In this document: positions 55,809-64,000 of the stretch, piece by piece
Layout of the letters: every line of letters begins with the position of its first letter
How positions within the stretch are numbered: the first letter of the stretch is position 1
Source: Lacinutrix sp. Hel_I_90
Lineage (GTDB): Bacteria > Bacteroidota > Bacteroidia > Flavobacteriales > Flavobacteriaceae
Assembly (NCBI RefSeq): GCF_000934685.1
Contig: NZ_JYNQ01000001.1
Location: 1,104,501 to 1,168,500 of the forward strand
Direction: 5' to 3'
Length of the DNA: 64,000 nt
Notes under the pieces: generated by a model
What the model saw: only the letters and a program-made list of their open reading frames with translations
Databases searched by the model: none
What the model was told of the DNA's origin: nothing
Translations under genes and position numbers: made by a program

Positions 55809-56552
55809 TTATTTAGAGATTAAGGATAAAATAATGTAGGTGAGAATAATTAATGGAATTGCTGCAAAATGAAGGACAATCAAAAGCACTACACTCAGGA
55901 TGATAAAAACATAACGCATCGCATTATTTTTAAAGCTATAGTCTTTGAACTTTAGCGCAAACAATTTGATATTAGAATTTAGTAAATAACAACTTAAAAA
56001 AGTTAAAGCGATTAAAAACCATTGGTTCAAAATAATCTGATTGATAGTATCGTTATTCTGAAATTCCAAAATTAATGGCAATGACATAATAAGCAAGGTG
56101 TTTGCAGGTGTTGGTAAGCCTTTAAAATACGTTTGCTGGTCTTCGTCCAAATTAAATTTTGCCAATCTATAAGCAGAAGCCAACGTCACAAACAAACCAA
56201 TAATAGGCAACCAAGTCATTTTAAAGCCAGACCAATGCATTGTTTCACTCCATTCTACAGCACCCGTAAGTACTGGTGAATCACTAGCTAAAGCCAATAA
56301 TTTATATAGAATTATTCCAGGAACCAAGCCACTAGTTACCATATCTGCCAAAGAATCTAATTGCAATCCCAATTCACTTTGAACATTGAATTTACGTGCC
56401 AAAAGGCCATCAAAAAAATCAAAGAATATGCCTAAAAAAACAAATAAAGAAGCCGTTACAAAATGGTTGTTTACCGCAAAAATAACAGCGATACTGCCAC
56501 ACAACAAATTAAGAAGCGTGATACTATTTGGAATGTATTTTTTTATCTGCAT
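55809..56552 (-). CDS. pssA: CDP-diacylglycerol-serine O-phosphatidyltransferase
   Basis: 247 residues with about eight transmembrane helices. The CDP-alcohol phosphatidyltransferase motif DG-x2-AR-x8-G-x3-D-x3-D is exact in FFDGLLARKFNVQSELGLQLDSLAD. It makes phosphatidylserine from CDP-diacylglycerol and serine, the route to phosphatidylethanolamine, at the inner membrane. The start MQIKKYIPNSITLLNLLCGSIA is typical of PssA. A strand change follows upstream, with the divergent PorV gene. Confidence 0.93.
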   Translation of the reverse strand: MQIKKYIPNSITLLNLLCGSIAVIFAVNNHFVTASLFVFLGIFFDFFDGLLARKFNVQSELGLQLDSLADMVTSGLVPGIILYKLLALASDSPVLTGAVEWSETMHWSGFKMTWLPIIGLFVTLASAYRLAKFNLDEDQQTYFKGLPTPANTLLIMSLPLILEFQNNDTINQIILNQWFLIALTFLSCYLLNSNIKLFALKFKDYSFKNNAMRYVFIILSVVLLIVLHFAAIPLIILTYIILSLISK

Positions 56553-56667
56553 GCATTAATTTTTTGTAAAAATAGCAAAGTATTTTCGTCTAATACTAAT
56601 ATTAAACAATATTGTATATGAATTGAAGTTTAATATATAGAAAAATTATATCATCTTTGTAAAAAAA

Positions 56668-57738
56668 TTGCATTTGAGACTCCTTTTCACACTCGCTTTA
56701 GTCGCTGTGTCACTCACGCTTTCTGCACAAACGAAATATTCTAACGAGTTTATGAATATAGGTGTTGATGCTGCCGCGTTAGGGATGAGTAATGCCGTAA
56801 CTGCTAGCTCAAATGATGTTAATGCTGGTTATTGGAATCCTGCTGGACTCGTGAATGTTGAAGACAAACAACTCGCTTTAATGCATTCCAGTTACTTTGC
56901 TAATATTGCAAATTACGATTATGCCGCCTTTGCCATGCCTTTAGATGACAGAAGTGCTATTGGCTTATCTTTAATTCGTTTTGCTGTTGATGATATTTTA
57001 GACACCACACAACTTATTGATGATCAAGGTAATGTTAATTATGACCGTATTCGTTTATTTTCGACAGCAGATTATGGTTTAACGTTTTCATATGCTAGAA
57101 AATTACCCCTTCAAGGTTTAAATTATGGGGTAAATGCTAAAGTAATCCGACGTATTATTGGCGATTTTGCTAATTCCTGGGGATTTGGCTTAGATGCTGC
57201 AATACAGTTTGAAACAGGCAATAATTGGAAATTTGGCTTGATGGCTCGTGACATTACCACGACTTTCAATTCCTGGAGTTATAATGAAGACGCTTTTGCA
57301 AGAATTCAAGGGGCTATTGAAGGTCAAAATCAGGAATTACCAGAAGCTTCAGAAATTACGATTCCTAAACTACAATTAGGTGTTTCTAAAAGCTATAACT
57401 TTAATTATGACTATGCTTTACGAGCAGAAATAGATTTAAATGTCCGTTTTGAACAAAATAACGATTTAATATCAACTTCTTCTGCCAGTATCAATCCTGC
57501 TTTGGGCTTTGAGTTTGGTTATATCGACATGATATACCTTAGGGCTGGCTTAGGCAATTTTCAACATGAACTACAAATTGATAATTCTGAAAATTTAAGT
57601 TTTCAGCCTAGTTTTGGTGTTGGTTTTAAATACAACGGCATTCAAATAGACTATGCTTTTACAGACATTGGAGACCAAAGTATAGCACTCTACTCTAATG
57701 TATTTTCAGTGAAACTTGATTTTAGTGCGTTTAGATAA
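56668..57738 (+). CDS. PorV/PorQ-family outer-membrane protein
   Basis: 356 residues. Start TTG (or the next TTG two codons later), followed by a signal peptide (LRLLFTLALVAVSLTLSAQ). The body has the PorV/PorQ-family pattern: NEFMNIGVDAAALGMSNAVTASSNDVNAGYWNPAGL, repeated beta strands, and a C-terminal barrel end (FRVKLDFSAF-like). PorV and PorQ belong to type IX secretion, used to export and sort C-terminal-domain proteins. A nearby SprA-type partner is not in the window. Followed 9 bp later by the Lnb-N protein. Confidence 0.88.
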   Translation: MHLRLLFTLALVAVSLTLSAQTKYSNEFMNIGVDAAALGMSNAVTASSNDVNAGYWNPAGLVNVEDKQLALMHSSYFANIANYDYAAFAMPLDDRSAIGLSLIRFAVDDILDTTQLIDDQGNVNYDRIRLFSTADYGLTFSYARKLPLQGLNYGVNAKVIRRIIGDFANSWGFGLDAAIQFETGNNWKFGLMARDITTTFNSWSYNEDAFARIQGAIEGQNQELPEASEITIPKLQLGVSKSYNFNYDYALRAEIDLNVRFEQNNDLISTSSASINPALGFEFGYIDMIYLRAGLGNFQHELQIDNSENLSFQPSFGVGFKYNGIQIDYAFTDIGDQSIALYSNVFSVKLDFSAFR

Positions 57739-57747
57739 ACGCTTTTT

Positions 57748-58935
57748 ATGCTTATGAAACCATTTTTACTCCTACTCGCGTTCTTATTATTATTTTCTAT
57801 TTCTGCCACTGCTCAAAATCCAAATTTATCTGAGGATGCTGAAATAAGTGTGCTTACTATGGGTCCAGGACAACTATTAAATGATTCCTTTGGTCACAGT
57901 GCCTTTAGAGTACGTACGGGCACGCTCGATATCGTCTACAATTACGGGATGTTTGATTTTAATGCCCCAAATTTTTATTTGAATTTCGCCAAAGGCAAGT
58001 TAGATTATTACTTAGGTTACACTTCCTATGAGCGTTTTAAGGCCATTTATATTTCTCAAAACCGAAGCATTAAAGAGCAAGTTTTAAACTTAACTAAAGC
58101 TCAAAAACGCGCTTTATTTAGCTTTCTAATTAATAACGCTAAAGAAGAAAATAAAATTTACGCGTATGATTTTTTCTATGATAATTGTGCTACGAAAATG
58201 CGCGATGTCGCCGAAGCCGTTTTAAATTCAAATATAGCTTACAAAACACCTAAAACCTATAAAGCAGAAAGCTTTAGACAGCTTATTAATACTAATATTT
58301 ATTGGAATTCCTGGGGCCATTTTGGTATTAATGTGGCTTTAGGCTCTGTTATCGATCAAAAGGCAGAACCAAGAAACTATATGTTTTTACCAGACTATAT
58401 CTTTCAGTTTTTTGATAAAGCAAGCTTTAAAGATTCAGGAGAACCCTTAGTTAAGGAAACGAATACTATTTATGAATCTAAGCCTGAAATCACAAAAAGC
58501 AATTTCTTTTTAAGCCCTTTATTTATTATCGGTTTAATAGGATTATGTATCCTTTGGGTGACCTATTTAGATTATAAAAAACAAACGCGTTCAAAGTGGC
58601 TGGATGTTTCTATTTTTGCCCTTACTGGAAGCATAGGTACTTTATTGTTTTTACTGTGGTTTGCAACAGATCATACAGCGACTGCTAATAACTATAATGT
58701 ACTTTGGGCATTTCCTTTAAATTTAATTATTAGTTACCAAGCCACTAAAACGGCTCCCAAACTTTGGTATATTGGGTTCTTAAAGCTATTAATTATCTTA
58801 TTGTGCCTAATGACTTTACACTGGATTATTGGTGTGCAAGGCTTTTCGTTTGCATTGATTCCTTTTTTGATTGCCTTATTATTTAGGTATCTGTATTTAC
58901 TTTGGTTTTACAAGACGTCTTTTAGTCTACAGTAA
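57748..58935 (+). CDS. Lnb N-terminal / DUF4105-domain membrane protein
   Basis: 395 residues. Signal or first membrane segment (to about residue 22), then a periplasmic N-terminal domain (25-245) with LTMGPGQLLNDSFGHSAFRVR and FFYDNCATKMRDV (possible catalytic Cys and His) of the DUF4105/Lnb-N group, then about five transmembrane helices (255-395). ATG 57748 and ATG 57754 are both possible starts. Function is unknown; the Cys/His pattern suggests a peptidase- or transferase-like fold. Probably cotranscribed with the PorV-family gene. Confidence 0.87.
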   Translation: MLMKPFLLLLAFLLLFSISATAQNPNLSEDAEISVLTMGPGQLLNDSFGHSAFRVRTGTLDIVYNYGMFDFNAPNFYLNFAKGKLDYYLGYTSYERFKAIYISQNRSIKEQVLNLTKAQKRALFSFLINNAKEENKIYAYDFFYDNCATKMRDVAEAVLNSNIAYKTPKTYKAESFRQLINTNIYWNSWGHFGINVALGSVIDQKAEPRNYMFLPDYIFQFFDKASFKDSGEPLVKETNTIYESKPEITKSNFFLSPLFIIGLIGLCILWVTYLDYKKQTRSKWLDVSIFALTGSIGTLLFLLWFATDHTATANNYNVLWAFPLNLIISYQATKTAPKLWYIGFLKLLIILLCLMTLHWIIGVQGFSFALIPFLIALLFRYLYLLWFYKTSFSLQ

Positions 58936-59032
58936 AGTCGCAAAGTAATATTGGAGACAGAACATGGAAGAGCCAAAACTGAATACTGAACACAGAAGAT
59001 GTAAAATTGAACATTGAGGACTGTAAACTAAG

Positions 59033-60424
59033 TTACTGCCCTCTAAAGAAAATGACCGTACTCAGTGTTTTTATTATAATATTAAAATCGAGTATAAAAC
59101 TACGGTGTTTAATATAATATAAATCATACTGTAATTTCACCAAGCTATCATCCACGCTAGATCCATAGCGCGCTTTTACTTGCGCCCAACCAGTTAATCC
59201 AGGTTTTACGATATGTCTGGTGTGATAAAATGGGATAATCCGCGATAATTCGTTCACAAACATTGGGCGTTCTGGTCTAGGCCCAATGATACTCATTTCA
59301 CCTTTTAAAATGTTAATAAGCTGTGGTAATTCATCAAGTCTAGAGGTTCTTAAAAAGCGTCCAAACAGAGTAACACGACTGTCATTCTTTGTTGCCCAAA
59401 CGGCACCTTGTGCTTCGGCAGTCGTAACCATACTTCTATATTTATATATTGTAAATGGTTTTCCGTTTTTTCCAACCCGTTCCTGGGTATATAAAAGAGG
59501 GCCCCTATTTGCTAAAAGGTTTCCTATTAGGATTAAGGGCAATACCAGAATACCTAACACCATACCGATAAGCGACAAAAAAATATCAAAAATTCTTCTG
59601 TAAGCGAGATATAGCTTGTTTTTATTATTTTTACTAAACGGGAAAAACTTGTAAAAATCTTTACCAATAAACTGAACAGGCACCCGATAGGCCATCTCTT
59701 CATAAACTTGTGTGTATTCACGAATAGTAAAACCACGCTCTAATAAAGTTATCAAATCTACATAAACCGAAGACGCTATCGCTTCAGAATTATATATGGC
59801 AACAACAATTTCATTAATATTCTCGGTATGGATGATACTGTGAATATCATCTTGTTCAAACTTTTTAATTGCCTTAAATTTAACAGAGGCCTTCCGTTCC
59901 TCTTCACAATTTATAAAACCAATAATTTGATAATTAGGATCGGCCTGTTTTAAGGACGCAATAATCGCCTCAATATTTTCCGTTTCGCCCACTAACAAGA
60001 CTCTTTTAAAAAACCTTGGAGAAGCTATAACGTTAATATAGGCGGTACGCCAAACCAATAAAACTAATAATATTGCAAGATAAAAATAGAGAATTTGAAT
60101 ACGATTATCTGGTAAAGACGGCGTATAATAAGGCGTTAATAAATACACTAAAACGGTGACAGATGTCGTAAGAATTATAGCTCCTGTTACGGTTTCTAAC
60201 TTGCTTGACTTTTGTAAATCGTATAGTTCAAAAATGGTTCCAAAAACCATAATATAGAGGGCTAAAACAATGAGCCACCGCCAATTGTTTTCATCAATTC
60301 TAAAATAATAAAAGCCAGAAATACGACTTAATCCATAGAGCGCCAAACCAATAAACAGCAAGTCAAAAAGACGTAAAAGAATTTTACGCTCTGAGATTTC
60401 AAAATGAATTTTAGAGCTAGACAT
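59033..60424 (-). CDS. Undecaprenyl-phosphate sugar transferase (exopolysaccharide initiation)
   Basis: 463 residues. Four or five N-terminal transmembrane helices, a CoA-binding-like middle domain (about 130-240: RVLLVGETENIEAIIASLKQ), and the C-terminal bacterial sugar transferase domain (about 268-460: YRRIFDIFLSLIGMV, YRSMVTTAE, TRLDELPQLINILKGEMSIIGPRPER, HIVKPGLTGWAQVKARYG). It transfers the first sugar phosphate to the lipid carrier for polysaccharide synthesis at the inner membrane. It has a complete promoter of its own and is the last gene of the locus seen. Confidence 0.95.
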   Translation of the reverse strand: MSSSKIHFEISERKILLRLFDLLFIGLALYGLSRISGFYYFRIDENNWRWLIVLALYIMVFGTIFELYDLQKSSKLETVTGAIILTTSVTVLVYLLTPYYTPSLPDNRIQILYFYLAILLVLLVWRTAYINVIASPRFFKRVLLVGETENIEAIIASLKQADPNYQIIGFINCEEERKASVKFKAIKKFEQDDIHSIIHTENINEIVVAIYNSEAIASSVYVDLITLLERGFTIREYTQVYEEMAYRVPVQFIGKDFYKFFPFSKNNKNKLYLAYRRIFDIFLSLIGMVLGILVLPLILIGNLLANRGPLLYTQERVGKNGKPFTIYKYRSMVTTAEAQGAVWATKNDSRVTLFGRFLRTSRLDELPQLINILKGEMSIIGPRPERPMFVNELSRIIPFYHTRHIVKPGLTGWAQVKARYGSSVDDSLVKLQYDLYYIKHRSFILDFNIIIKTLSTVIFFRGQ

Positions 60425-60450
60425 ACTTTGTTTGGTTGTTACTCACACCG

Positions 60451-60480
60451 CAAAGATAGTAAGTTATCTATGGATGGCAA
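60451..60480 (-). promoter_or_regulatory. Promoter of the sugar transferase gene
   Basis: Minus strand: TTG (60478-60480), 19 nt, TATCTTTG (60451-60458), 26 bp before the ATG. It lies between the GT4 gene's stop and the transferase start, so the transferase may be expressed apart from the upstream genes. Confidence 0.7.
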
Positions 60481-60484
60481 GAAA

Positions 60485-61495
60485 TTAACTTAATGTGTTA
60501 ATCCATAACTTTTTAACAATAGCCCAATCAAAACCTTGGACTTTAAGTCTGGCGTTTTTAACGAATAACATAGTTTCTTCAGGATTATTTATAAGTTGCA
60601 TTATTGCATTAACAAAGGCCTCTGCATTATTTGGCTCAACTAAAATTCCTGTTTTATAATCGTCAATTAAAAAGGGCAATCCACCAACATTAGTTGAAAT
60701 AACGGGTAATCCTAGAGCCATAGCTTCAATAATACTTACCGGCATATTATCAAAATTAGTCGTATTAATAAAAACAGTCTCGTTTTTAGCTAAGGCCACC
60801 CATTCTTTTTTTGATAATTTCCCGGTGAATGTAACGTCTAAATTTAAGCGGTTTGCATAGTCTTTTGTTTCTTCTAAACTACCATCATTATCAGGCCCTA
60901 CCATACATAAAGTAGCCGCTACCCCTTTTAATTTTAAACCATGAAACACCTCTACCGCTAATTTAGGATTATAGATTCTTGAAAACGAACGCACCCAAAG
61001 TAACTTTATCCCGTCAAACTTCCGTTCCTGAAATTCATATTTTTTTATGTTAATTGCATTCGGTATGATTTTAATATTAGTAAAACCGTACGCTTCAAAA
61101 TGCGCCTTTATATAGCCTGAAGGTGCAATATTAATCCACGCATTTTTAAAGATGGCCGCGCTTAATGTCGGATTGTTTTTTAAACGATTTGGTAGATTCC
61201 CACCATGAAGTATTGGAATGTACTTTAAGTTTAGCAAAAGACATAACTGGCTGCATAAATAGGCATAATAAAAATTTTGTGTACTGTACGTATCTATTAA
61301 AACATAATCTGTTTTTTTAGCATATTTTAAAATAGAAAATAACATCTCTAATAGTCGTAATCCTTTATTGGTTTGCTTAGAAACAGATTTTACCCGAAAC
61401 CCTTCTGCTTGCAATGCTGCACTTAGGGTTTCAATGGTCGTGACCGTTTTTCCTTTTTGCGAGAGCTTGTTTCCTATGTATAGGAGGTTTTTCAT
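60485..61495 (-). CDS. Glycosyltransferase family 4 protein
   Basis: 336 residues. GT-B fold without signal; N-terminal domain KNLLYIGNKLSQKGKTVTTIETLS, then the C-terminal nucleotide-sugar domain with KYEFQERKFDGIKLLWVRSFSRIYNPKLAV and the donor-binding motif FDNMPVSIIEAMALGLPVISTNVGGLPFLIDD. It transfers a sugar to a polysaccharide intermediate; donor and acceptor are unknown. It is 8 bp from the DUF6798 gene and part of the same locus. Confidence 0.93.
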   Translation of the reverse strand: MKNLLYIGNKLSQKGKTVTTIETLSAALQAEGFRVKSVSKQTNKGLRLLEMLFSILKYAKKTDYVLIDTYSTQNFYYAYLCSQLCLLLNLKYIPILHGGNLPNRLKNNPTLSAAIFKNAWINIAPSGYIKAHFEAYGFTNIKIIPNAINIKKYEFQERKFDGIKLLWVRSFSRIYNPKLAVEVFHGLKLKGVAATLCMVGPDNDGSLEETKDYANRLNLDVTFTGKLSKKEWVALAKNETVFINTTNFDNMPVSIIEAMALGLPVISTNVGGLPFLIDDYKTGILVEPNNAEAFVNAIMQLINNPEETMLFVKNARLKVQGFDWAIVKKLWINTLS

Positions 61496-61503
61496 TTAAC
61501 AAA

Positions 61504-63096
61504 TTATAATTTATAAAGTGAAAGATCACCTTCGGTGTGTACTGGAGTCAATTCAGACCCATAGGCTTTGTTTCTGGTCACAATATAGTTTACACCTAAA
61601 GTTTTAAGCACCTTTATTTTTTCTATTATTGTCTGCGCATTGCCTAATTTTTTCTGATTTTCTCTGGCTTCTATAAACTGCGTAGGATTACCTTCAATAA
61701 GCATTGAAGCCCCCTTAGAATCTAATATCACAGAGCGCCTTGAAGCACCTCTATAATGATGGCTTCCATACAAAAGGGCCTCTTGAGGCGTATTTTCTTC
61801 TATATATTCAGCCATAGCATCTGCCGCTAGTTTTTTAGAAGGAAGATGGCTTCCAAAGCTTAAATTATTAGGAAGAACCAATCTAGAAATATCATCTCCA
61901 ACAAATGGAACTGCATCAAAAACGGGCCGTTTACAAACCAATAACACTAAAAAACAGGTAGACACTAACACTGGTAAAAACCAGTTACTTTTTAGTTTCT
62001 CATGCAAATACTGAAGCAAATAGGCCATAGCAAAAAACGATGGGATAATGGCTATTTTTTGACTTCTAATCAGTTGAAAAGAAAGCCTCAAATTCAAGTT
62101 CAAAATACGATTAACGAAACCTTCTACATAAACGCTAATAGACGGTAAGACGATTAAAATCACAGTGAGTAAAATGATGATTTTTGCGCGGTTATTCGAT
62201 TCTTTATGGCTTCGGGATACCAGGTAATAAAGGATTACAGGTAGTATATAAAACAATGTTTTAAAATGTACCCATTGCTTTAAAAAAGTTATAGGCTCAG
62301 AAAACAACATTGGAATTCGTGCATTAAACGCTTGTGAAAAAGCATTCATATCGTAGGTAATATTGCTGGATGTCTTACCAAAATAGGTTAATATAAAGGG
62401 CAACATCCCTATTAACAAGGCTAGTAAAACACCAAGACTATTTTTAACCGTTACTTTACTTTTCTGTTTATAGACTATAACATATAAGACAATAAAAGAA
62501 AGATAGAGCAAGATCCCGCCTAATCCCGTTATGGGATGAAAATTAAAGACCAACCCTATTAAAAAAGCAGATAGAACGACTCTTAGAAATGAGGGTTTCA
62601 AAATTAAAAATGGAATAGGAAAAAAAGTAATGTATAAGGTTCTCGGCATCATGGTCCACAGATCTGCAATCCCCCATATTTCGAAGCCTGGCAGCCAGAC
62701 AATACCTCTTACTAAAACAGAAATTAGTAAGGCGATCCAGAAATTGGATACAAATTTGTAAATAAGAAAAAACCATAAAACACCAAATAAAAGATGACAG
62801 ATGCCATTCATAATATTTACAGACTGCACATAATCCTGATTTGTGAATTTCCCAAAAAACCGTAAGGATTGCACATAAAAAGGCGTGTAATACCGCACAT
62901 TATCGATTGTATTTAGGTAAAGGTCTTTTTTAAATAGTTCAGGATTATCGAACTTTTGCGCTACTGGTATAATGTTTTGAATATCAGAAGACAAACTACT
63001 GTAATTCGCATTCAAATTACCTATAAAGAAGCCTAAAGCAATCGTTACATTTATTGCAATGACTAGAATAAGCTGTCTGGTTTCATTCTTTAGCAT
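61504..63096 (-). CDS. DUF6798-type polytopic membrane protein
   Basis: 530 residues with about ten or more transmembrane helices and a hydrophilic C-terminal part (about 410-530: LAADAMAEYIEENTPQEALLYGSHHYRGASRRSVILDSKGASML). The start LNANYSSLSSDIQNIIPVAQKFDNPELFKKDLYL resembles membrane glycosyltransferase-like DUF6798 proteins of polysaccharide loci. A GT-C-type role is possible but not shown. Its ATG follows the GT2 stop directly (TAAATG), so they are cotranscribed. Confidence 0.78.
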   Translation of the reverse strand: MLKNETRQLILVIAINVTIALGFFIGNLNANYSSLSSDIQNIIPVAQKFDNPELFKKDLYLNTIDNVRYYTPFYVQSLRFFGKFTNQDYVQSVNIMNGICHLLFGVLWFFLIYKFVSNFWIALLISVLVRGIVWLPGFEIWGIADLWTMMPRTLYITFFPIPFLILKPSFLRVVLSAFLIGLVFNFHPITGLGGILLYLSFIVLYVIVYKQKSKVTVKNSLGVLLALLIGMLPFILTYFGKTSSNITYDMNAFSQAFNARIPMLFSEPITFLKQWVHFKTLFYILPVILYYLVSRSHKESNNRAKIIILLTVILIVLPSISVYVEGFVNRILNLNLRLSFQLIRSQKIAIIPSFFAMAYLLQYLHEKLKSNWFLPVLVSTCFLVLLVCKRPVFDAVPFVGDDISRLVLPNNLSFGSHLPSKKLAADAMAEYIEENTPQEALLYGSHHYRGASRRSVILDSKGASMLIEGNPTQFIEARENQKKLGNAQTIIEKIKVLKTLGVNYIVTRNKAYGSELTPVHTEGDLSLYKL

Positions 63097-64000
63097 TTAC
63101 GTTGCTTTTGGCGCTTTAGTAATATCGTAATGTATTGCTTGCAATAACAACTGAAAGCCAATAATAATGGTTAAAGTCACTAGCATGATGGTTCCTGTTG
63201 GCGCAAAAATGTCTTGACTGGAATAGAACCACCAGTTATATACGCCATAAATCAATCCGAATAAAAATAAAGGCGATCCAATTAAAATATAGATTGACGA
63301 CATATTAAAATCGTAAACAAAATAGGATTTATAAATACGACTTACGAAGGTTTTTATCAATTGAGGCAAAAAAACAAACGGCATTTTCCAAACGACCATA
63401 TTGGATTTTTCACCATTATAAACAGCTGGCATAGGTATATCTTTAATAACGGCTTCTTGAAAATACAATTGCGCAATTAGGGAGGTTTCAAAGTAATAAC
63501 GATTGGCTATGGCTTCAAAATCTAAGCCTTTTAAGGTCTCTGTCTTAATGGCAAAAAAACCATTGGTTGGATCAAAATTATTCCAATAACCGGTAGCGGC
63601 TTTAGTTAAAAAAGACAAGCCCAAATTACCCACTTTTCTAAAAAAGGGCATTTTTCTCAAGGCTTTAAAATCTCTAAAGCGATTGCCTTTTGCGTAACTC
63701 GCTCTATTTTCAATTAAAGGTTTTACTAAATCTTTAATGTAAGTGGTATCCATCTGGTCATCGGCATCTACTTTAACAACAATAGCCATGCCATCGGCAA
63801 TCGCTTTTGTAAATCCTGTTTTTGTAGCACCACCTACACCTAAATTCTTTTCGTTCTTAAGGTATTCTACATTTTTAAATGCATTTAGTGCTGTCTCAGG
63901 AAAAGGCTCTGGACTACAATCGTCTATAACATAGACTTTGGTGACCAAATCGGGTAATTTATTTAATACATCAACAATGTGTTTTGATGCATTATAATAA
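63097..64000 (-). CDS. Glycosyltransferase family 2, truncated by the window edge (5' part missing)
   Basis: The frame is open to the right edge: the translation continues upstream of the apparent start (YYNASKHIVDVLNKLPDLVTKVYVIDD), so the start codon is outside the window. GT-A motifs: VYVIDDCSPEP, NLGVGGATKTGF, VVKVDADDQMDTT (metal-binding DxD). Two transmembrane helices at the C-terminus (about 225-275 of the visible part) suggest a dolichyl-phosphate mannosyltransferase-like membrane enzyme. It makes a lipid-linked sugar or a polysaccharide link. First visible gene of the locus. Confidence 0.9.
   Translation of the reverse strand, partial: YYNASKHIVDVLNKLPDLVTKVYVIDDCSPEPFPETALNAFKNVEYLKNEKNLGVGGATKTGFTKAIADGMAIVVKVDADDQMDTTYIKDLVKPLIENRASYAKGNRFRDFKALRKMPFFRKVGNLGLSFLTKAATGYWNNFDPTNGFFAIKTETLKGLDFEAIANRYYFETSLIAQLYFQEAVIKDIPMPAVYNGEKSNMVVWKMPFVFLPQLIKTFVSRIYKSYFVYDFNMSSIYILIGSPLFLFGLIYGVYNWWFYSSQDIFAPTGTIMLVTLTIIIGFQLLLQAIHYDITKAPKAT

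Noticed and set aside
63097-63948. Complete GT2 gene beginning at 63948
   Set aside because: The codon there is an internal TTG; the open frame and GT-A N-terminal motif continue to the window edge.

Overview
The window looks like chromosomal DNA of a marine or environmental member of the Flavobacteriaceae (phylum Bacteroidota). Support: about two-thirds A+T by eye; repeated promoters of the Bacteroidota type (TTG, 19-20 nt, TAnnTTTG); many lipoproteins with a late lipobox cysteine; a PorV/PorQ-family protein of type IX secretion; a carboxypeptidase-regulatory-domain TonB receptor; a mitochondrial-type aconitase; a PUR-like DUF3276 protein; and a nusB-DUF1573-yajC cluster. No tRNA, rRNA, CRISPR array, transposase or prophage was recognised.

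Layout. 0-10.2 kb: the end of a lycopene cyclase gene, a TlpA-like thioredoxin, aconitase, then a minus-strand operon of three periplasmic PPIase-type chaperones followed by a MoxR ATPase; two small plus-strand genes follow. 10.2-15.2 kb: sparse, with a small secreted protein, a TPR hybrid histidine kinase, a secreted HExxH protein, and two long spacers. 15.2-19.4 kb: GH3-like enzyme, membrane-anchored EEP hydrolase and guaB, with overlapping convergent 3' ends. 19.5-26.2 kb: a minus-strand cluster of DUF4856 lipoprotein, imelysin-like lipoprotein, HTTM membrane protein, FecA-like TonB receptor and CxxCH haem-binding protein. This is probably an iron or haem acquisition locus, and it contains terminator-like hairpins between its genes.

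26.6-37 kb: mixed metabolism (HMG-CoA lyase, LysE exporter, pyrD, pepT) with accessory-looking single genes: a TTG-started secreted protein flanked by imperfect inverted repeats, a phytanoyl-CoA dioxygenase-like protein, an unusually long PLP enzyme, a YdeI-like protein and a LacI regulator. 37.5-46 kb: yajC, DUF1573, nusB, leucine-type dehydrogenase, ABC exporter, DUF3276, CsaA, YfiT/DinB and two membrane or lipoprotein unknowns.

46.2-47.0 kb is the most unusual stretch: ten tandem copies of a 78-bp unit, each with two potential hairpins, directly downstream of a cyclophilin-FKBP fusion gene. Unit-to-unit variation keeps one stem paired only in the minus-strand transcript, the strand of that gene, and a minus-strand terminator lies beyond the array. 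48-54 kb: recQ (zinc cysteines missing) and the operon kdsD-tatC-AhpD-like-lptB. 54-59 kb: LURP-one-like protein, DUF808, pssA, a PorV-family protein and an Lnb-N/DUF4105 protein. 59-64 kb: part of an exopolysaccharide locus (initiating sugar transferase, GT4, DUF6798 membrane protein, GT2) that runs off the right edge.

Most genes are ordinary Flavobacteriaceae housekeeping. The candidates for something new are the 78-bp array, the DUF4856-imelysin-HTTM-TonB cluster, the 614-residue PLP enzyme and the flanked orphan gene. All functions are inferred by reading motifs, with no database search.
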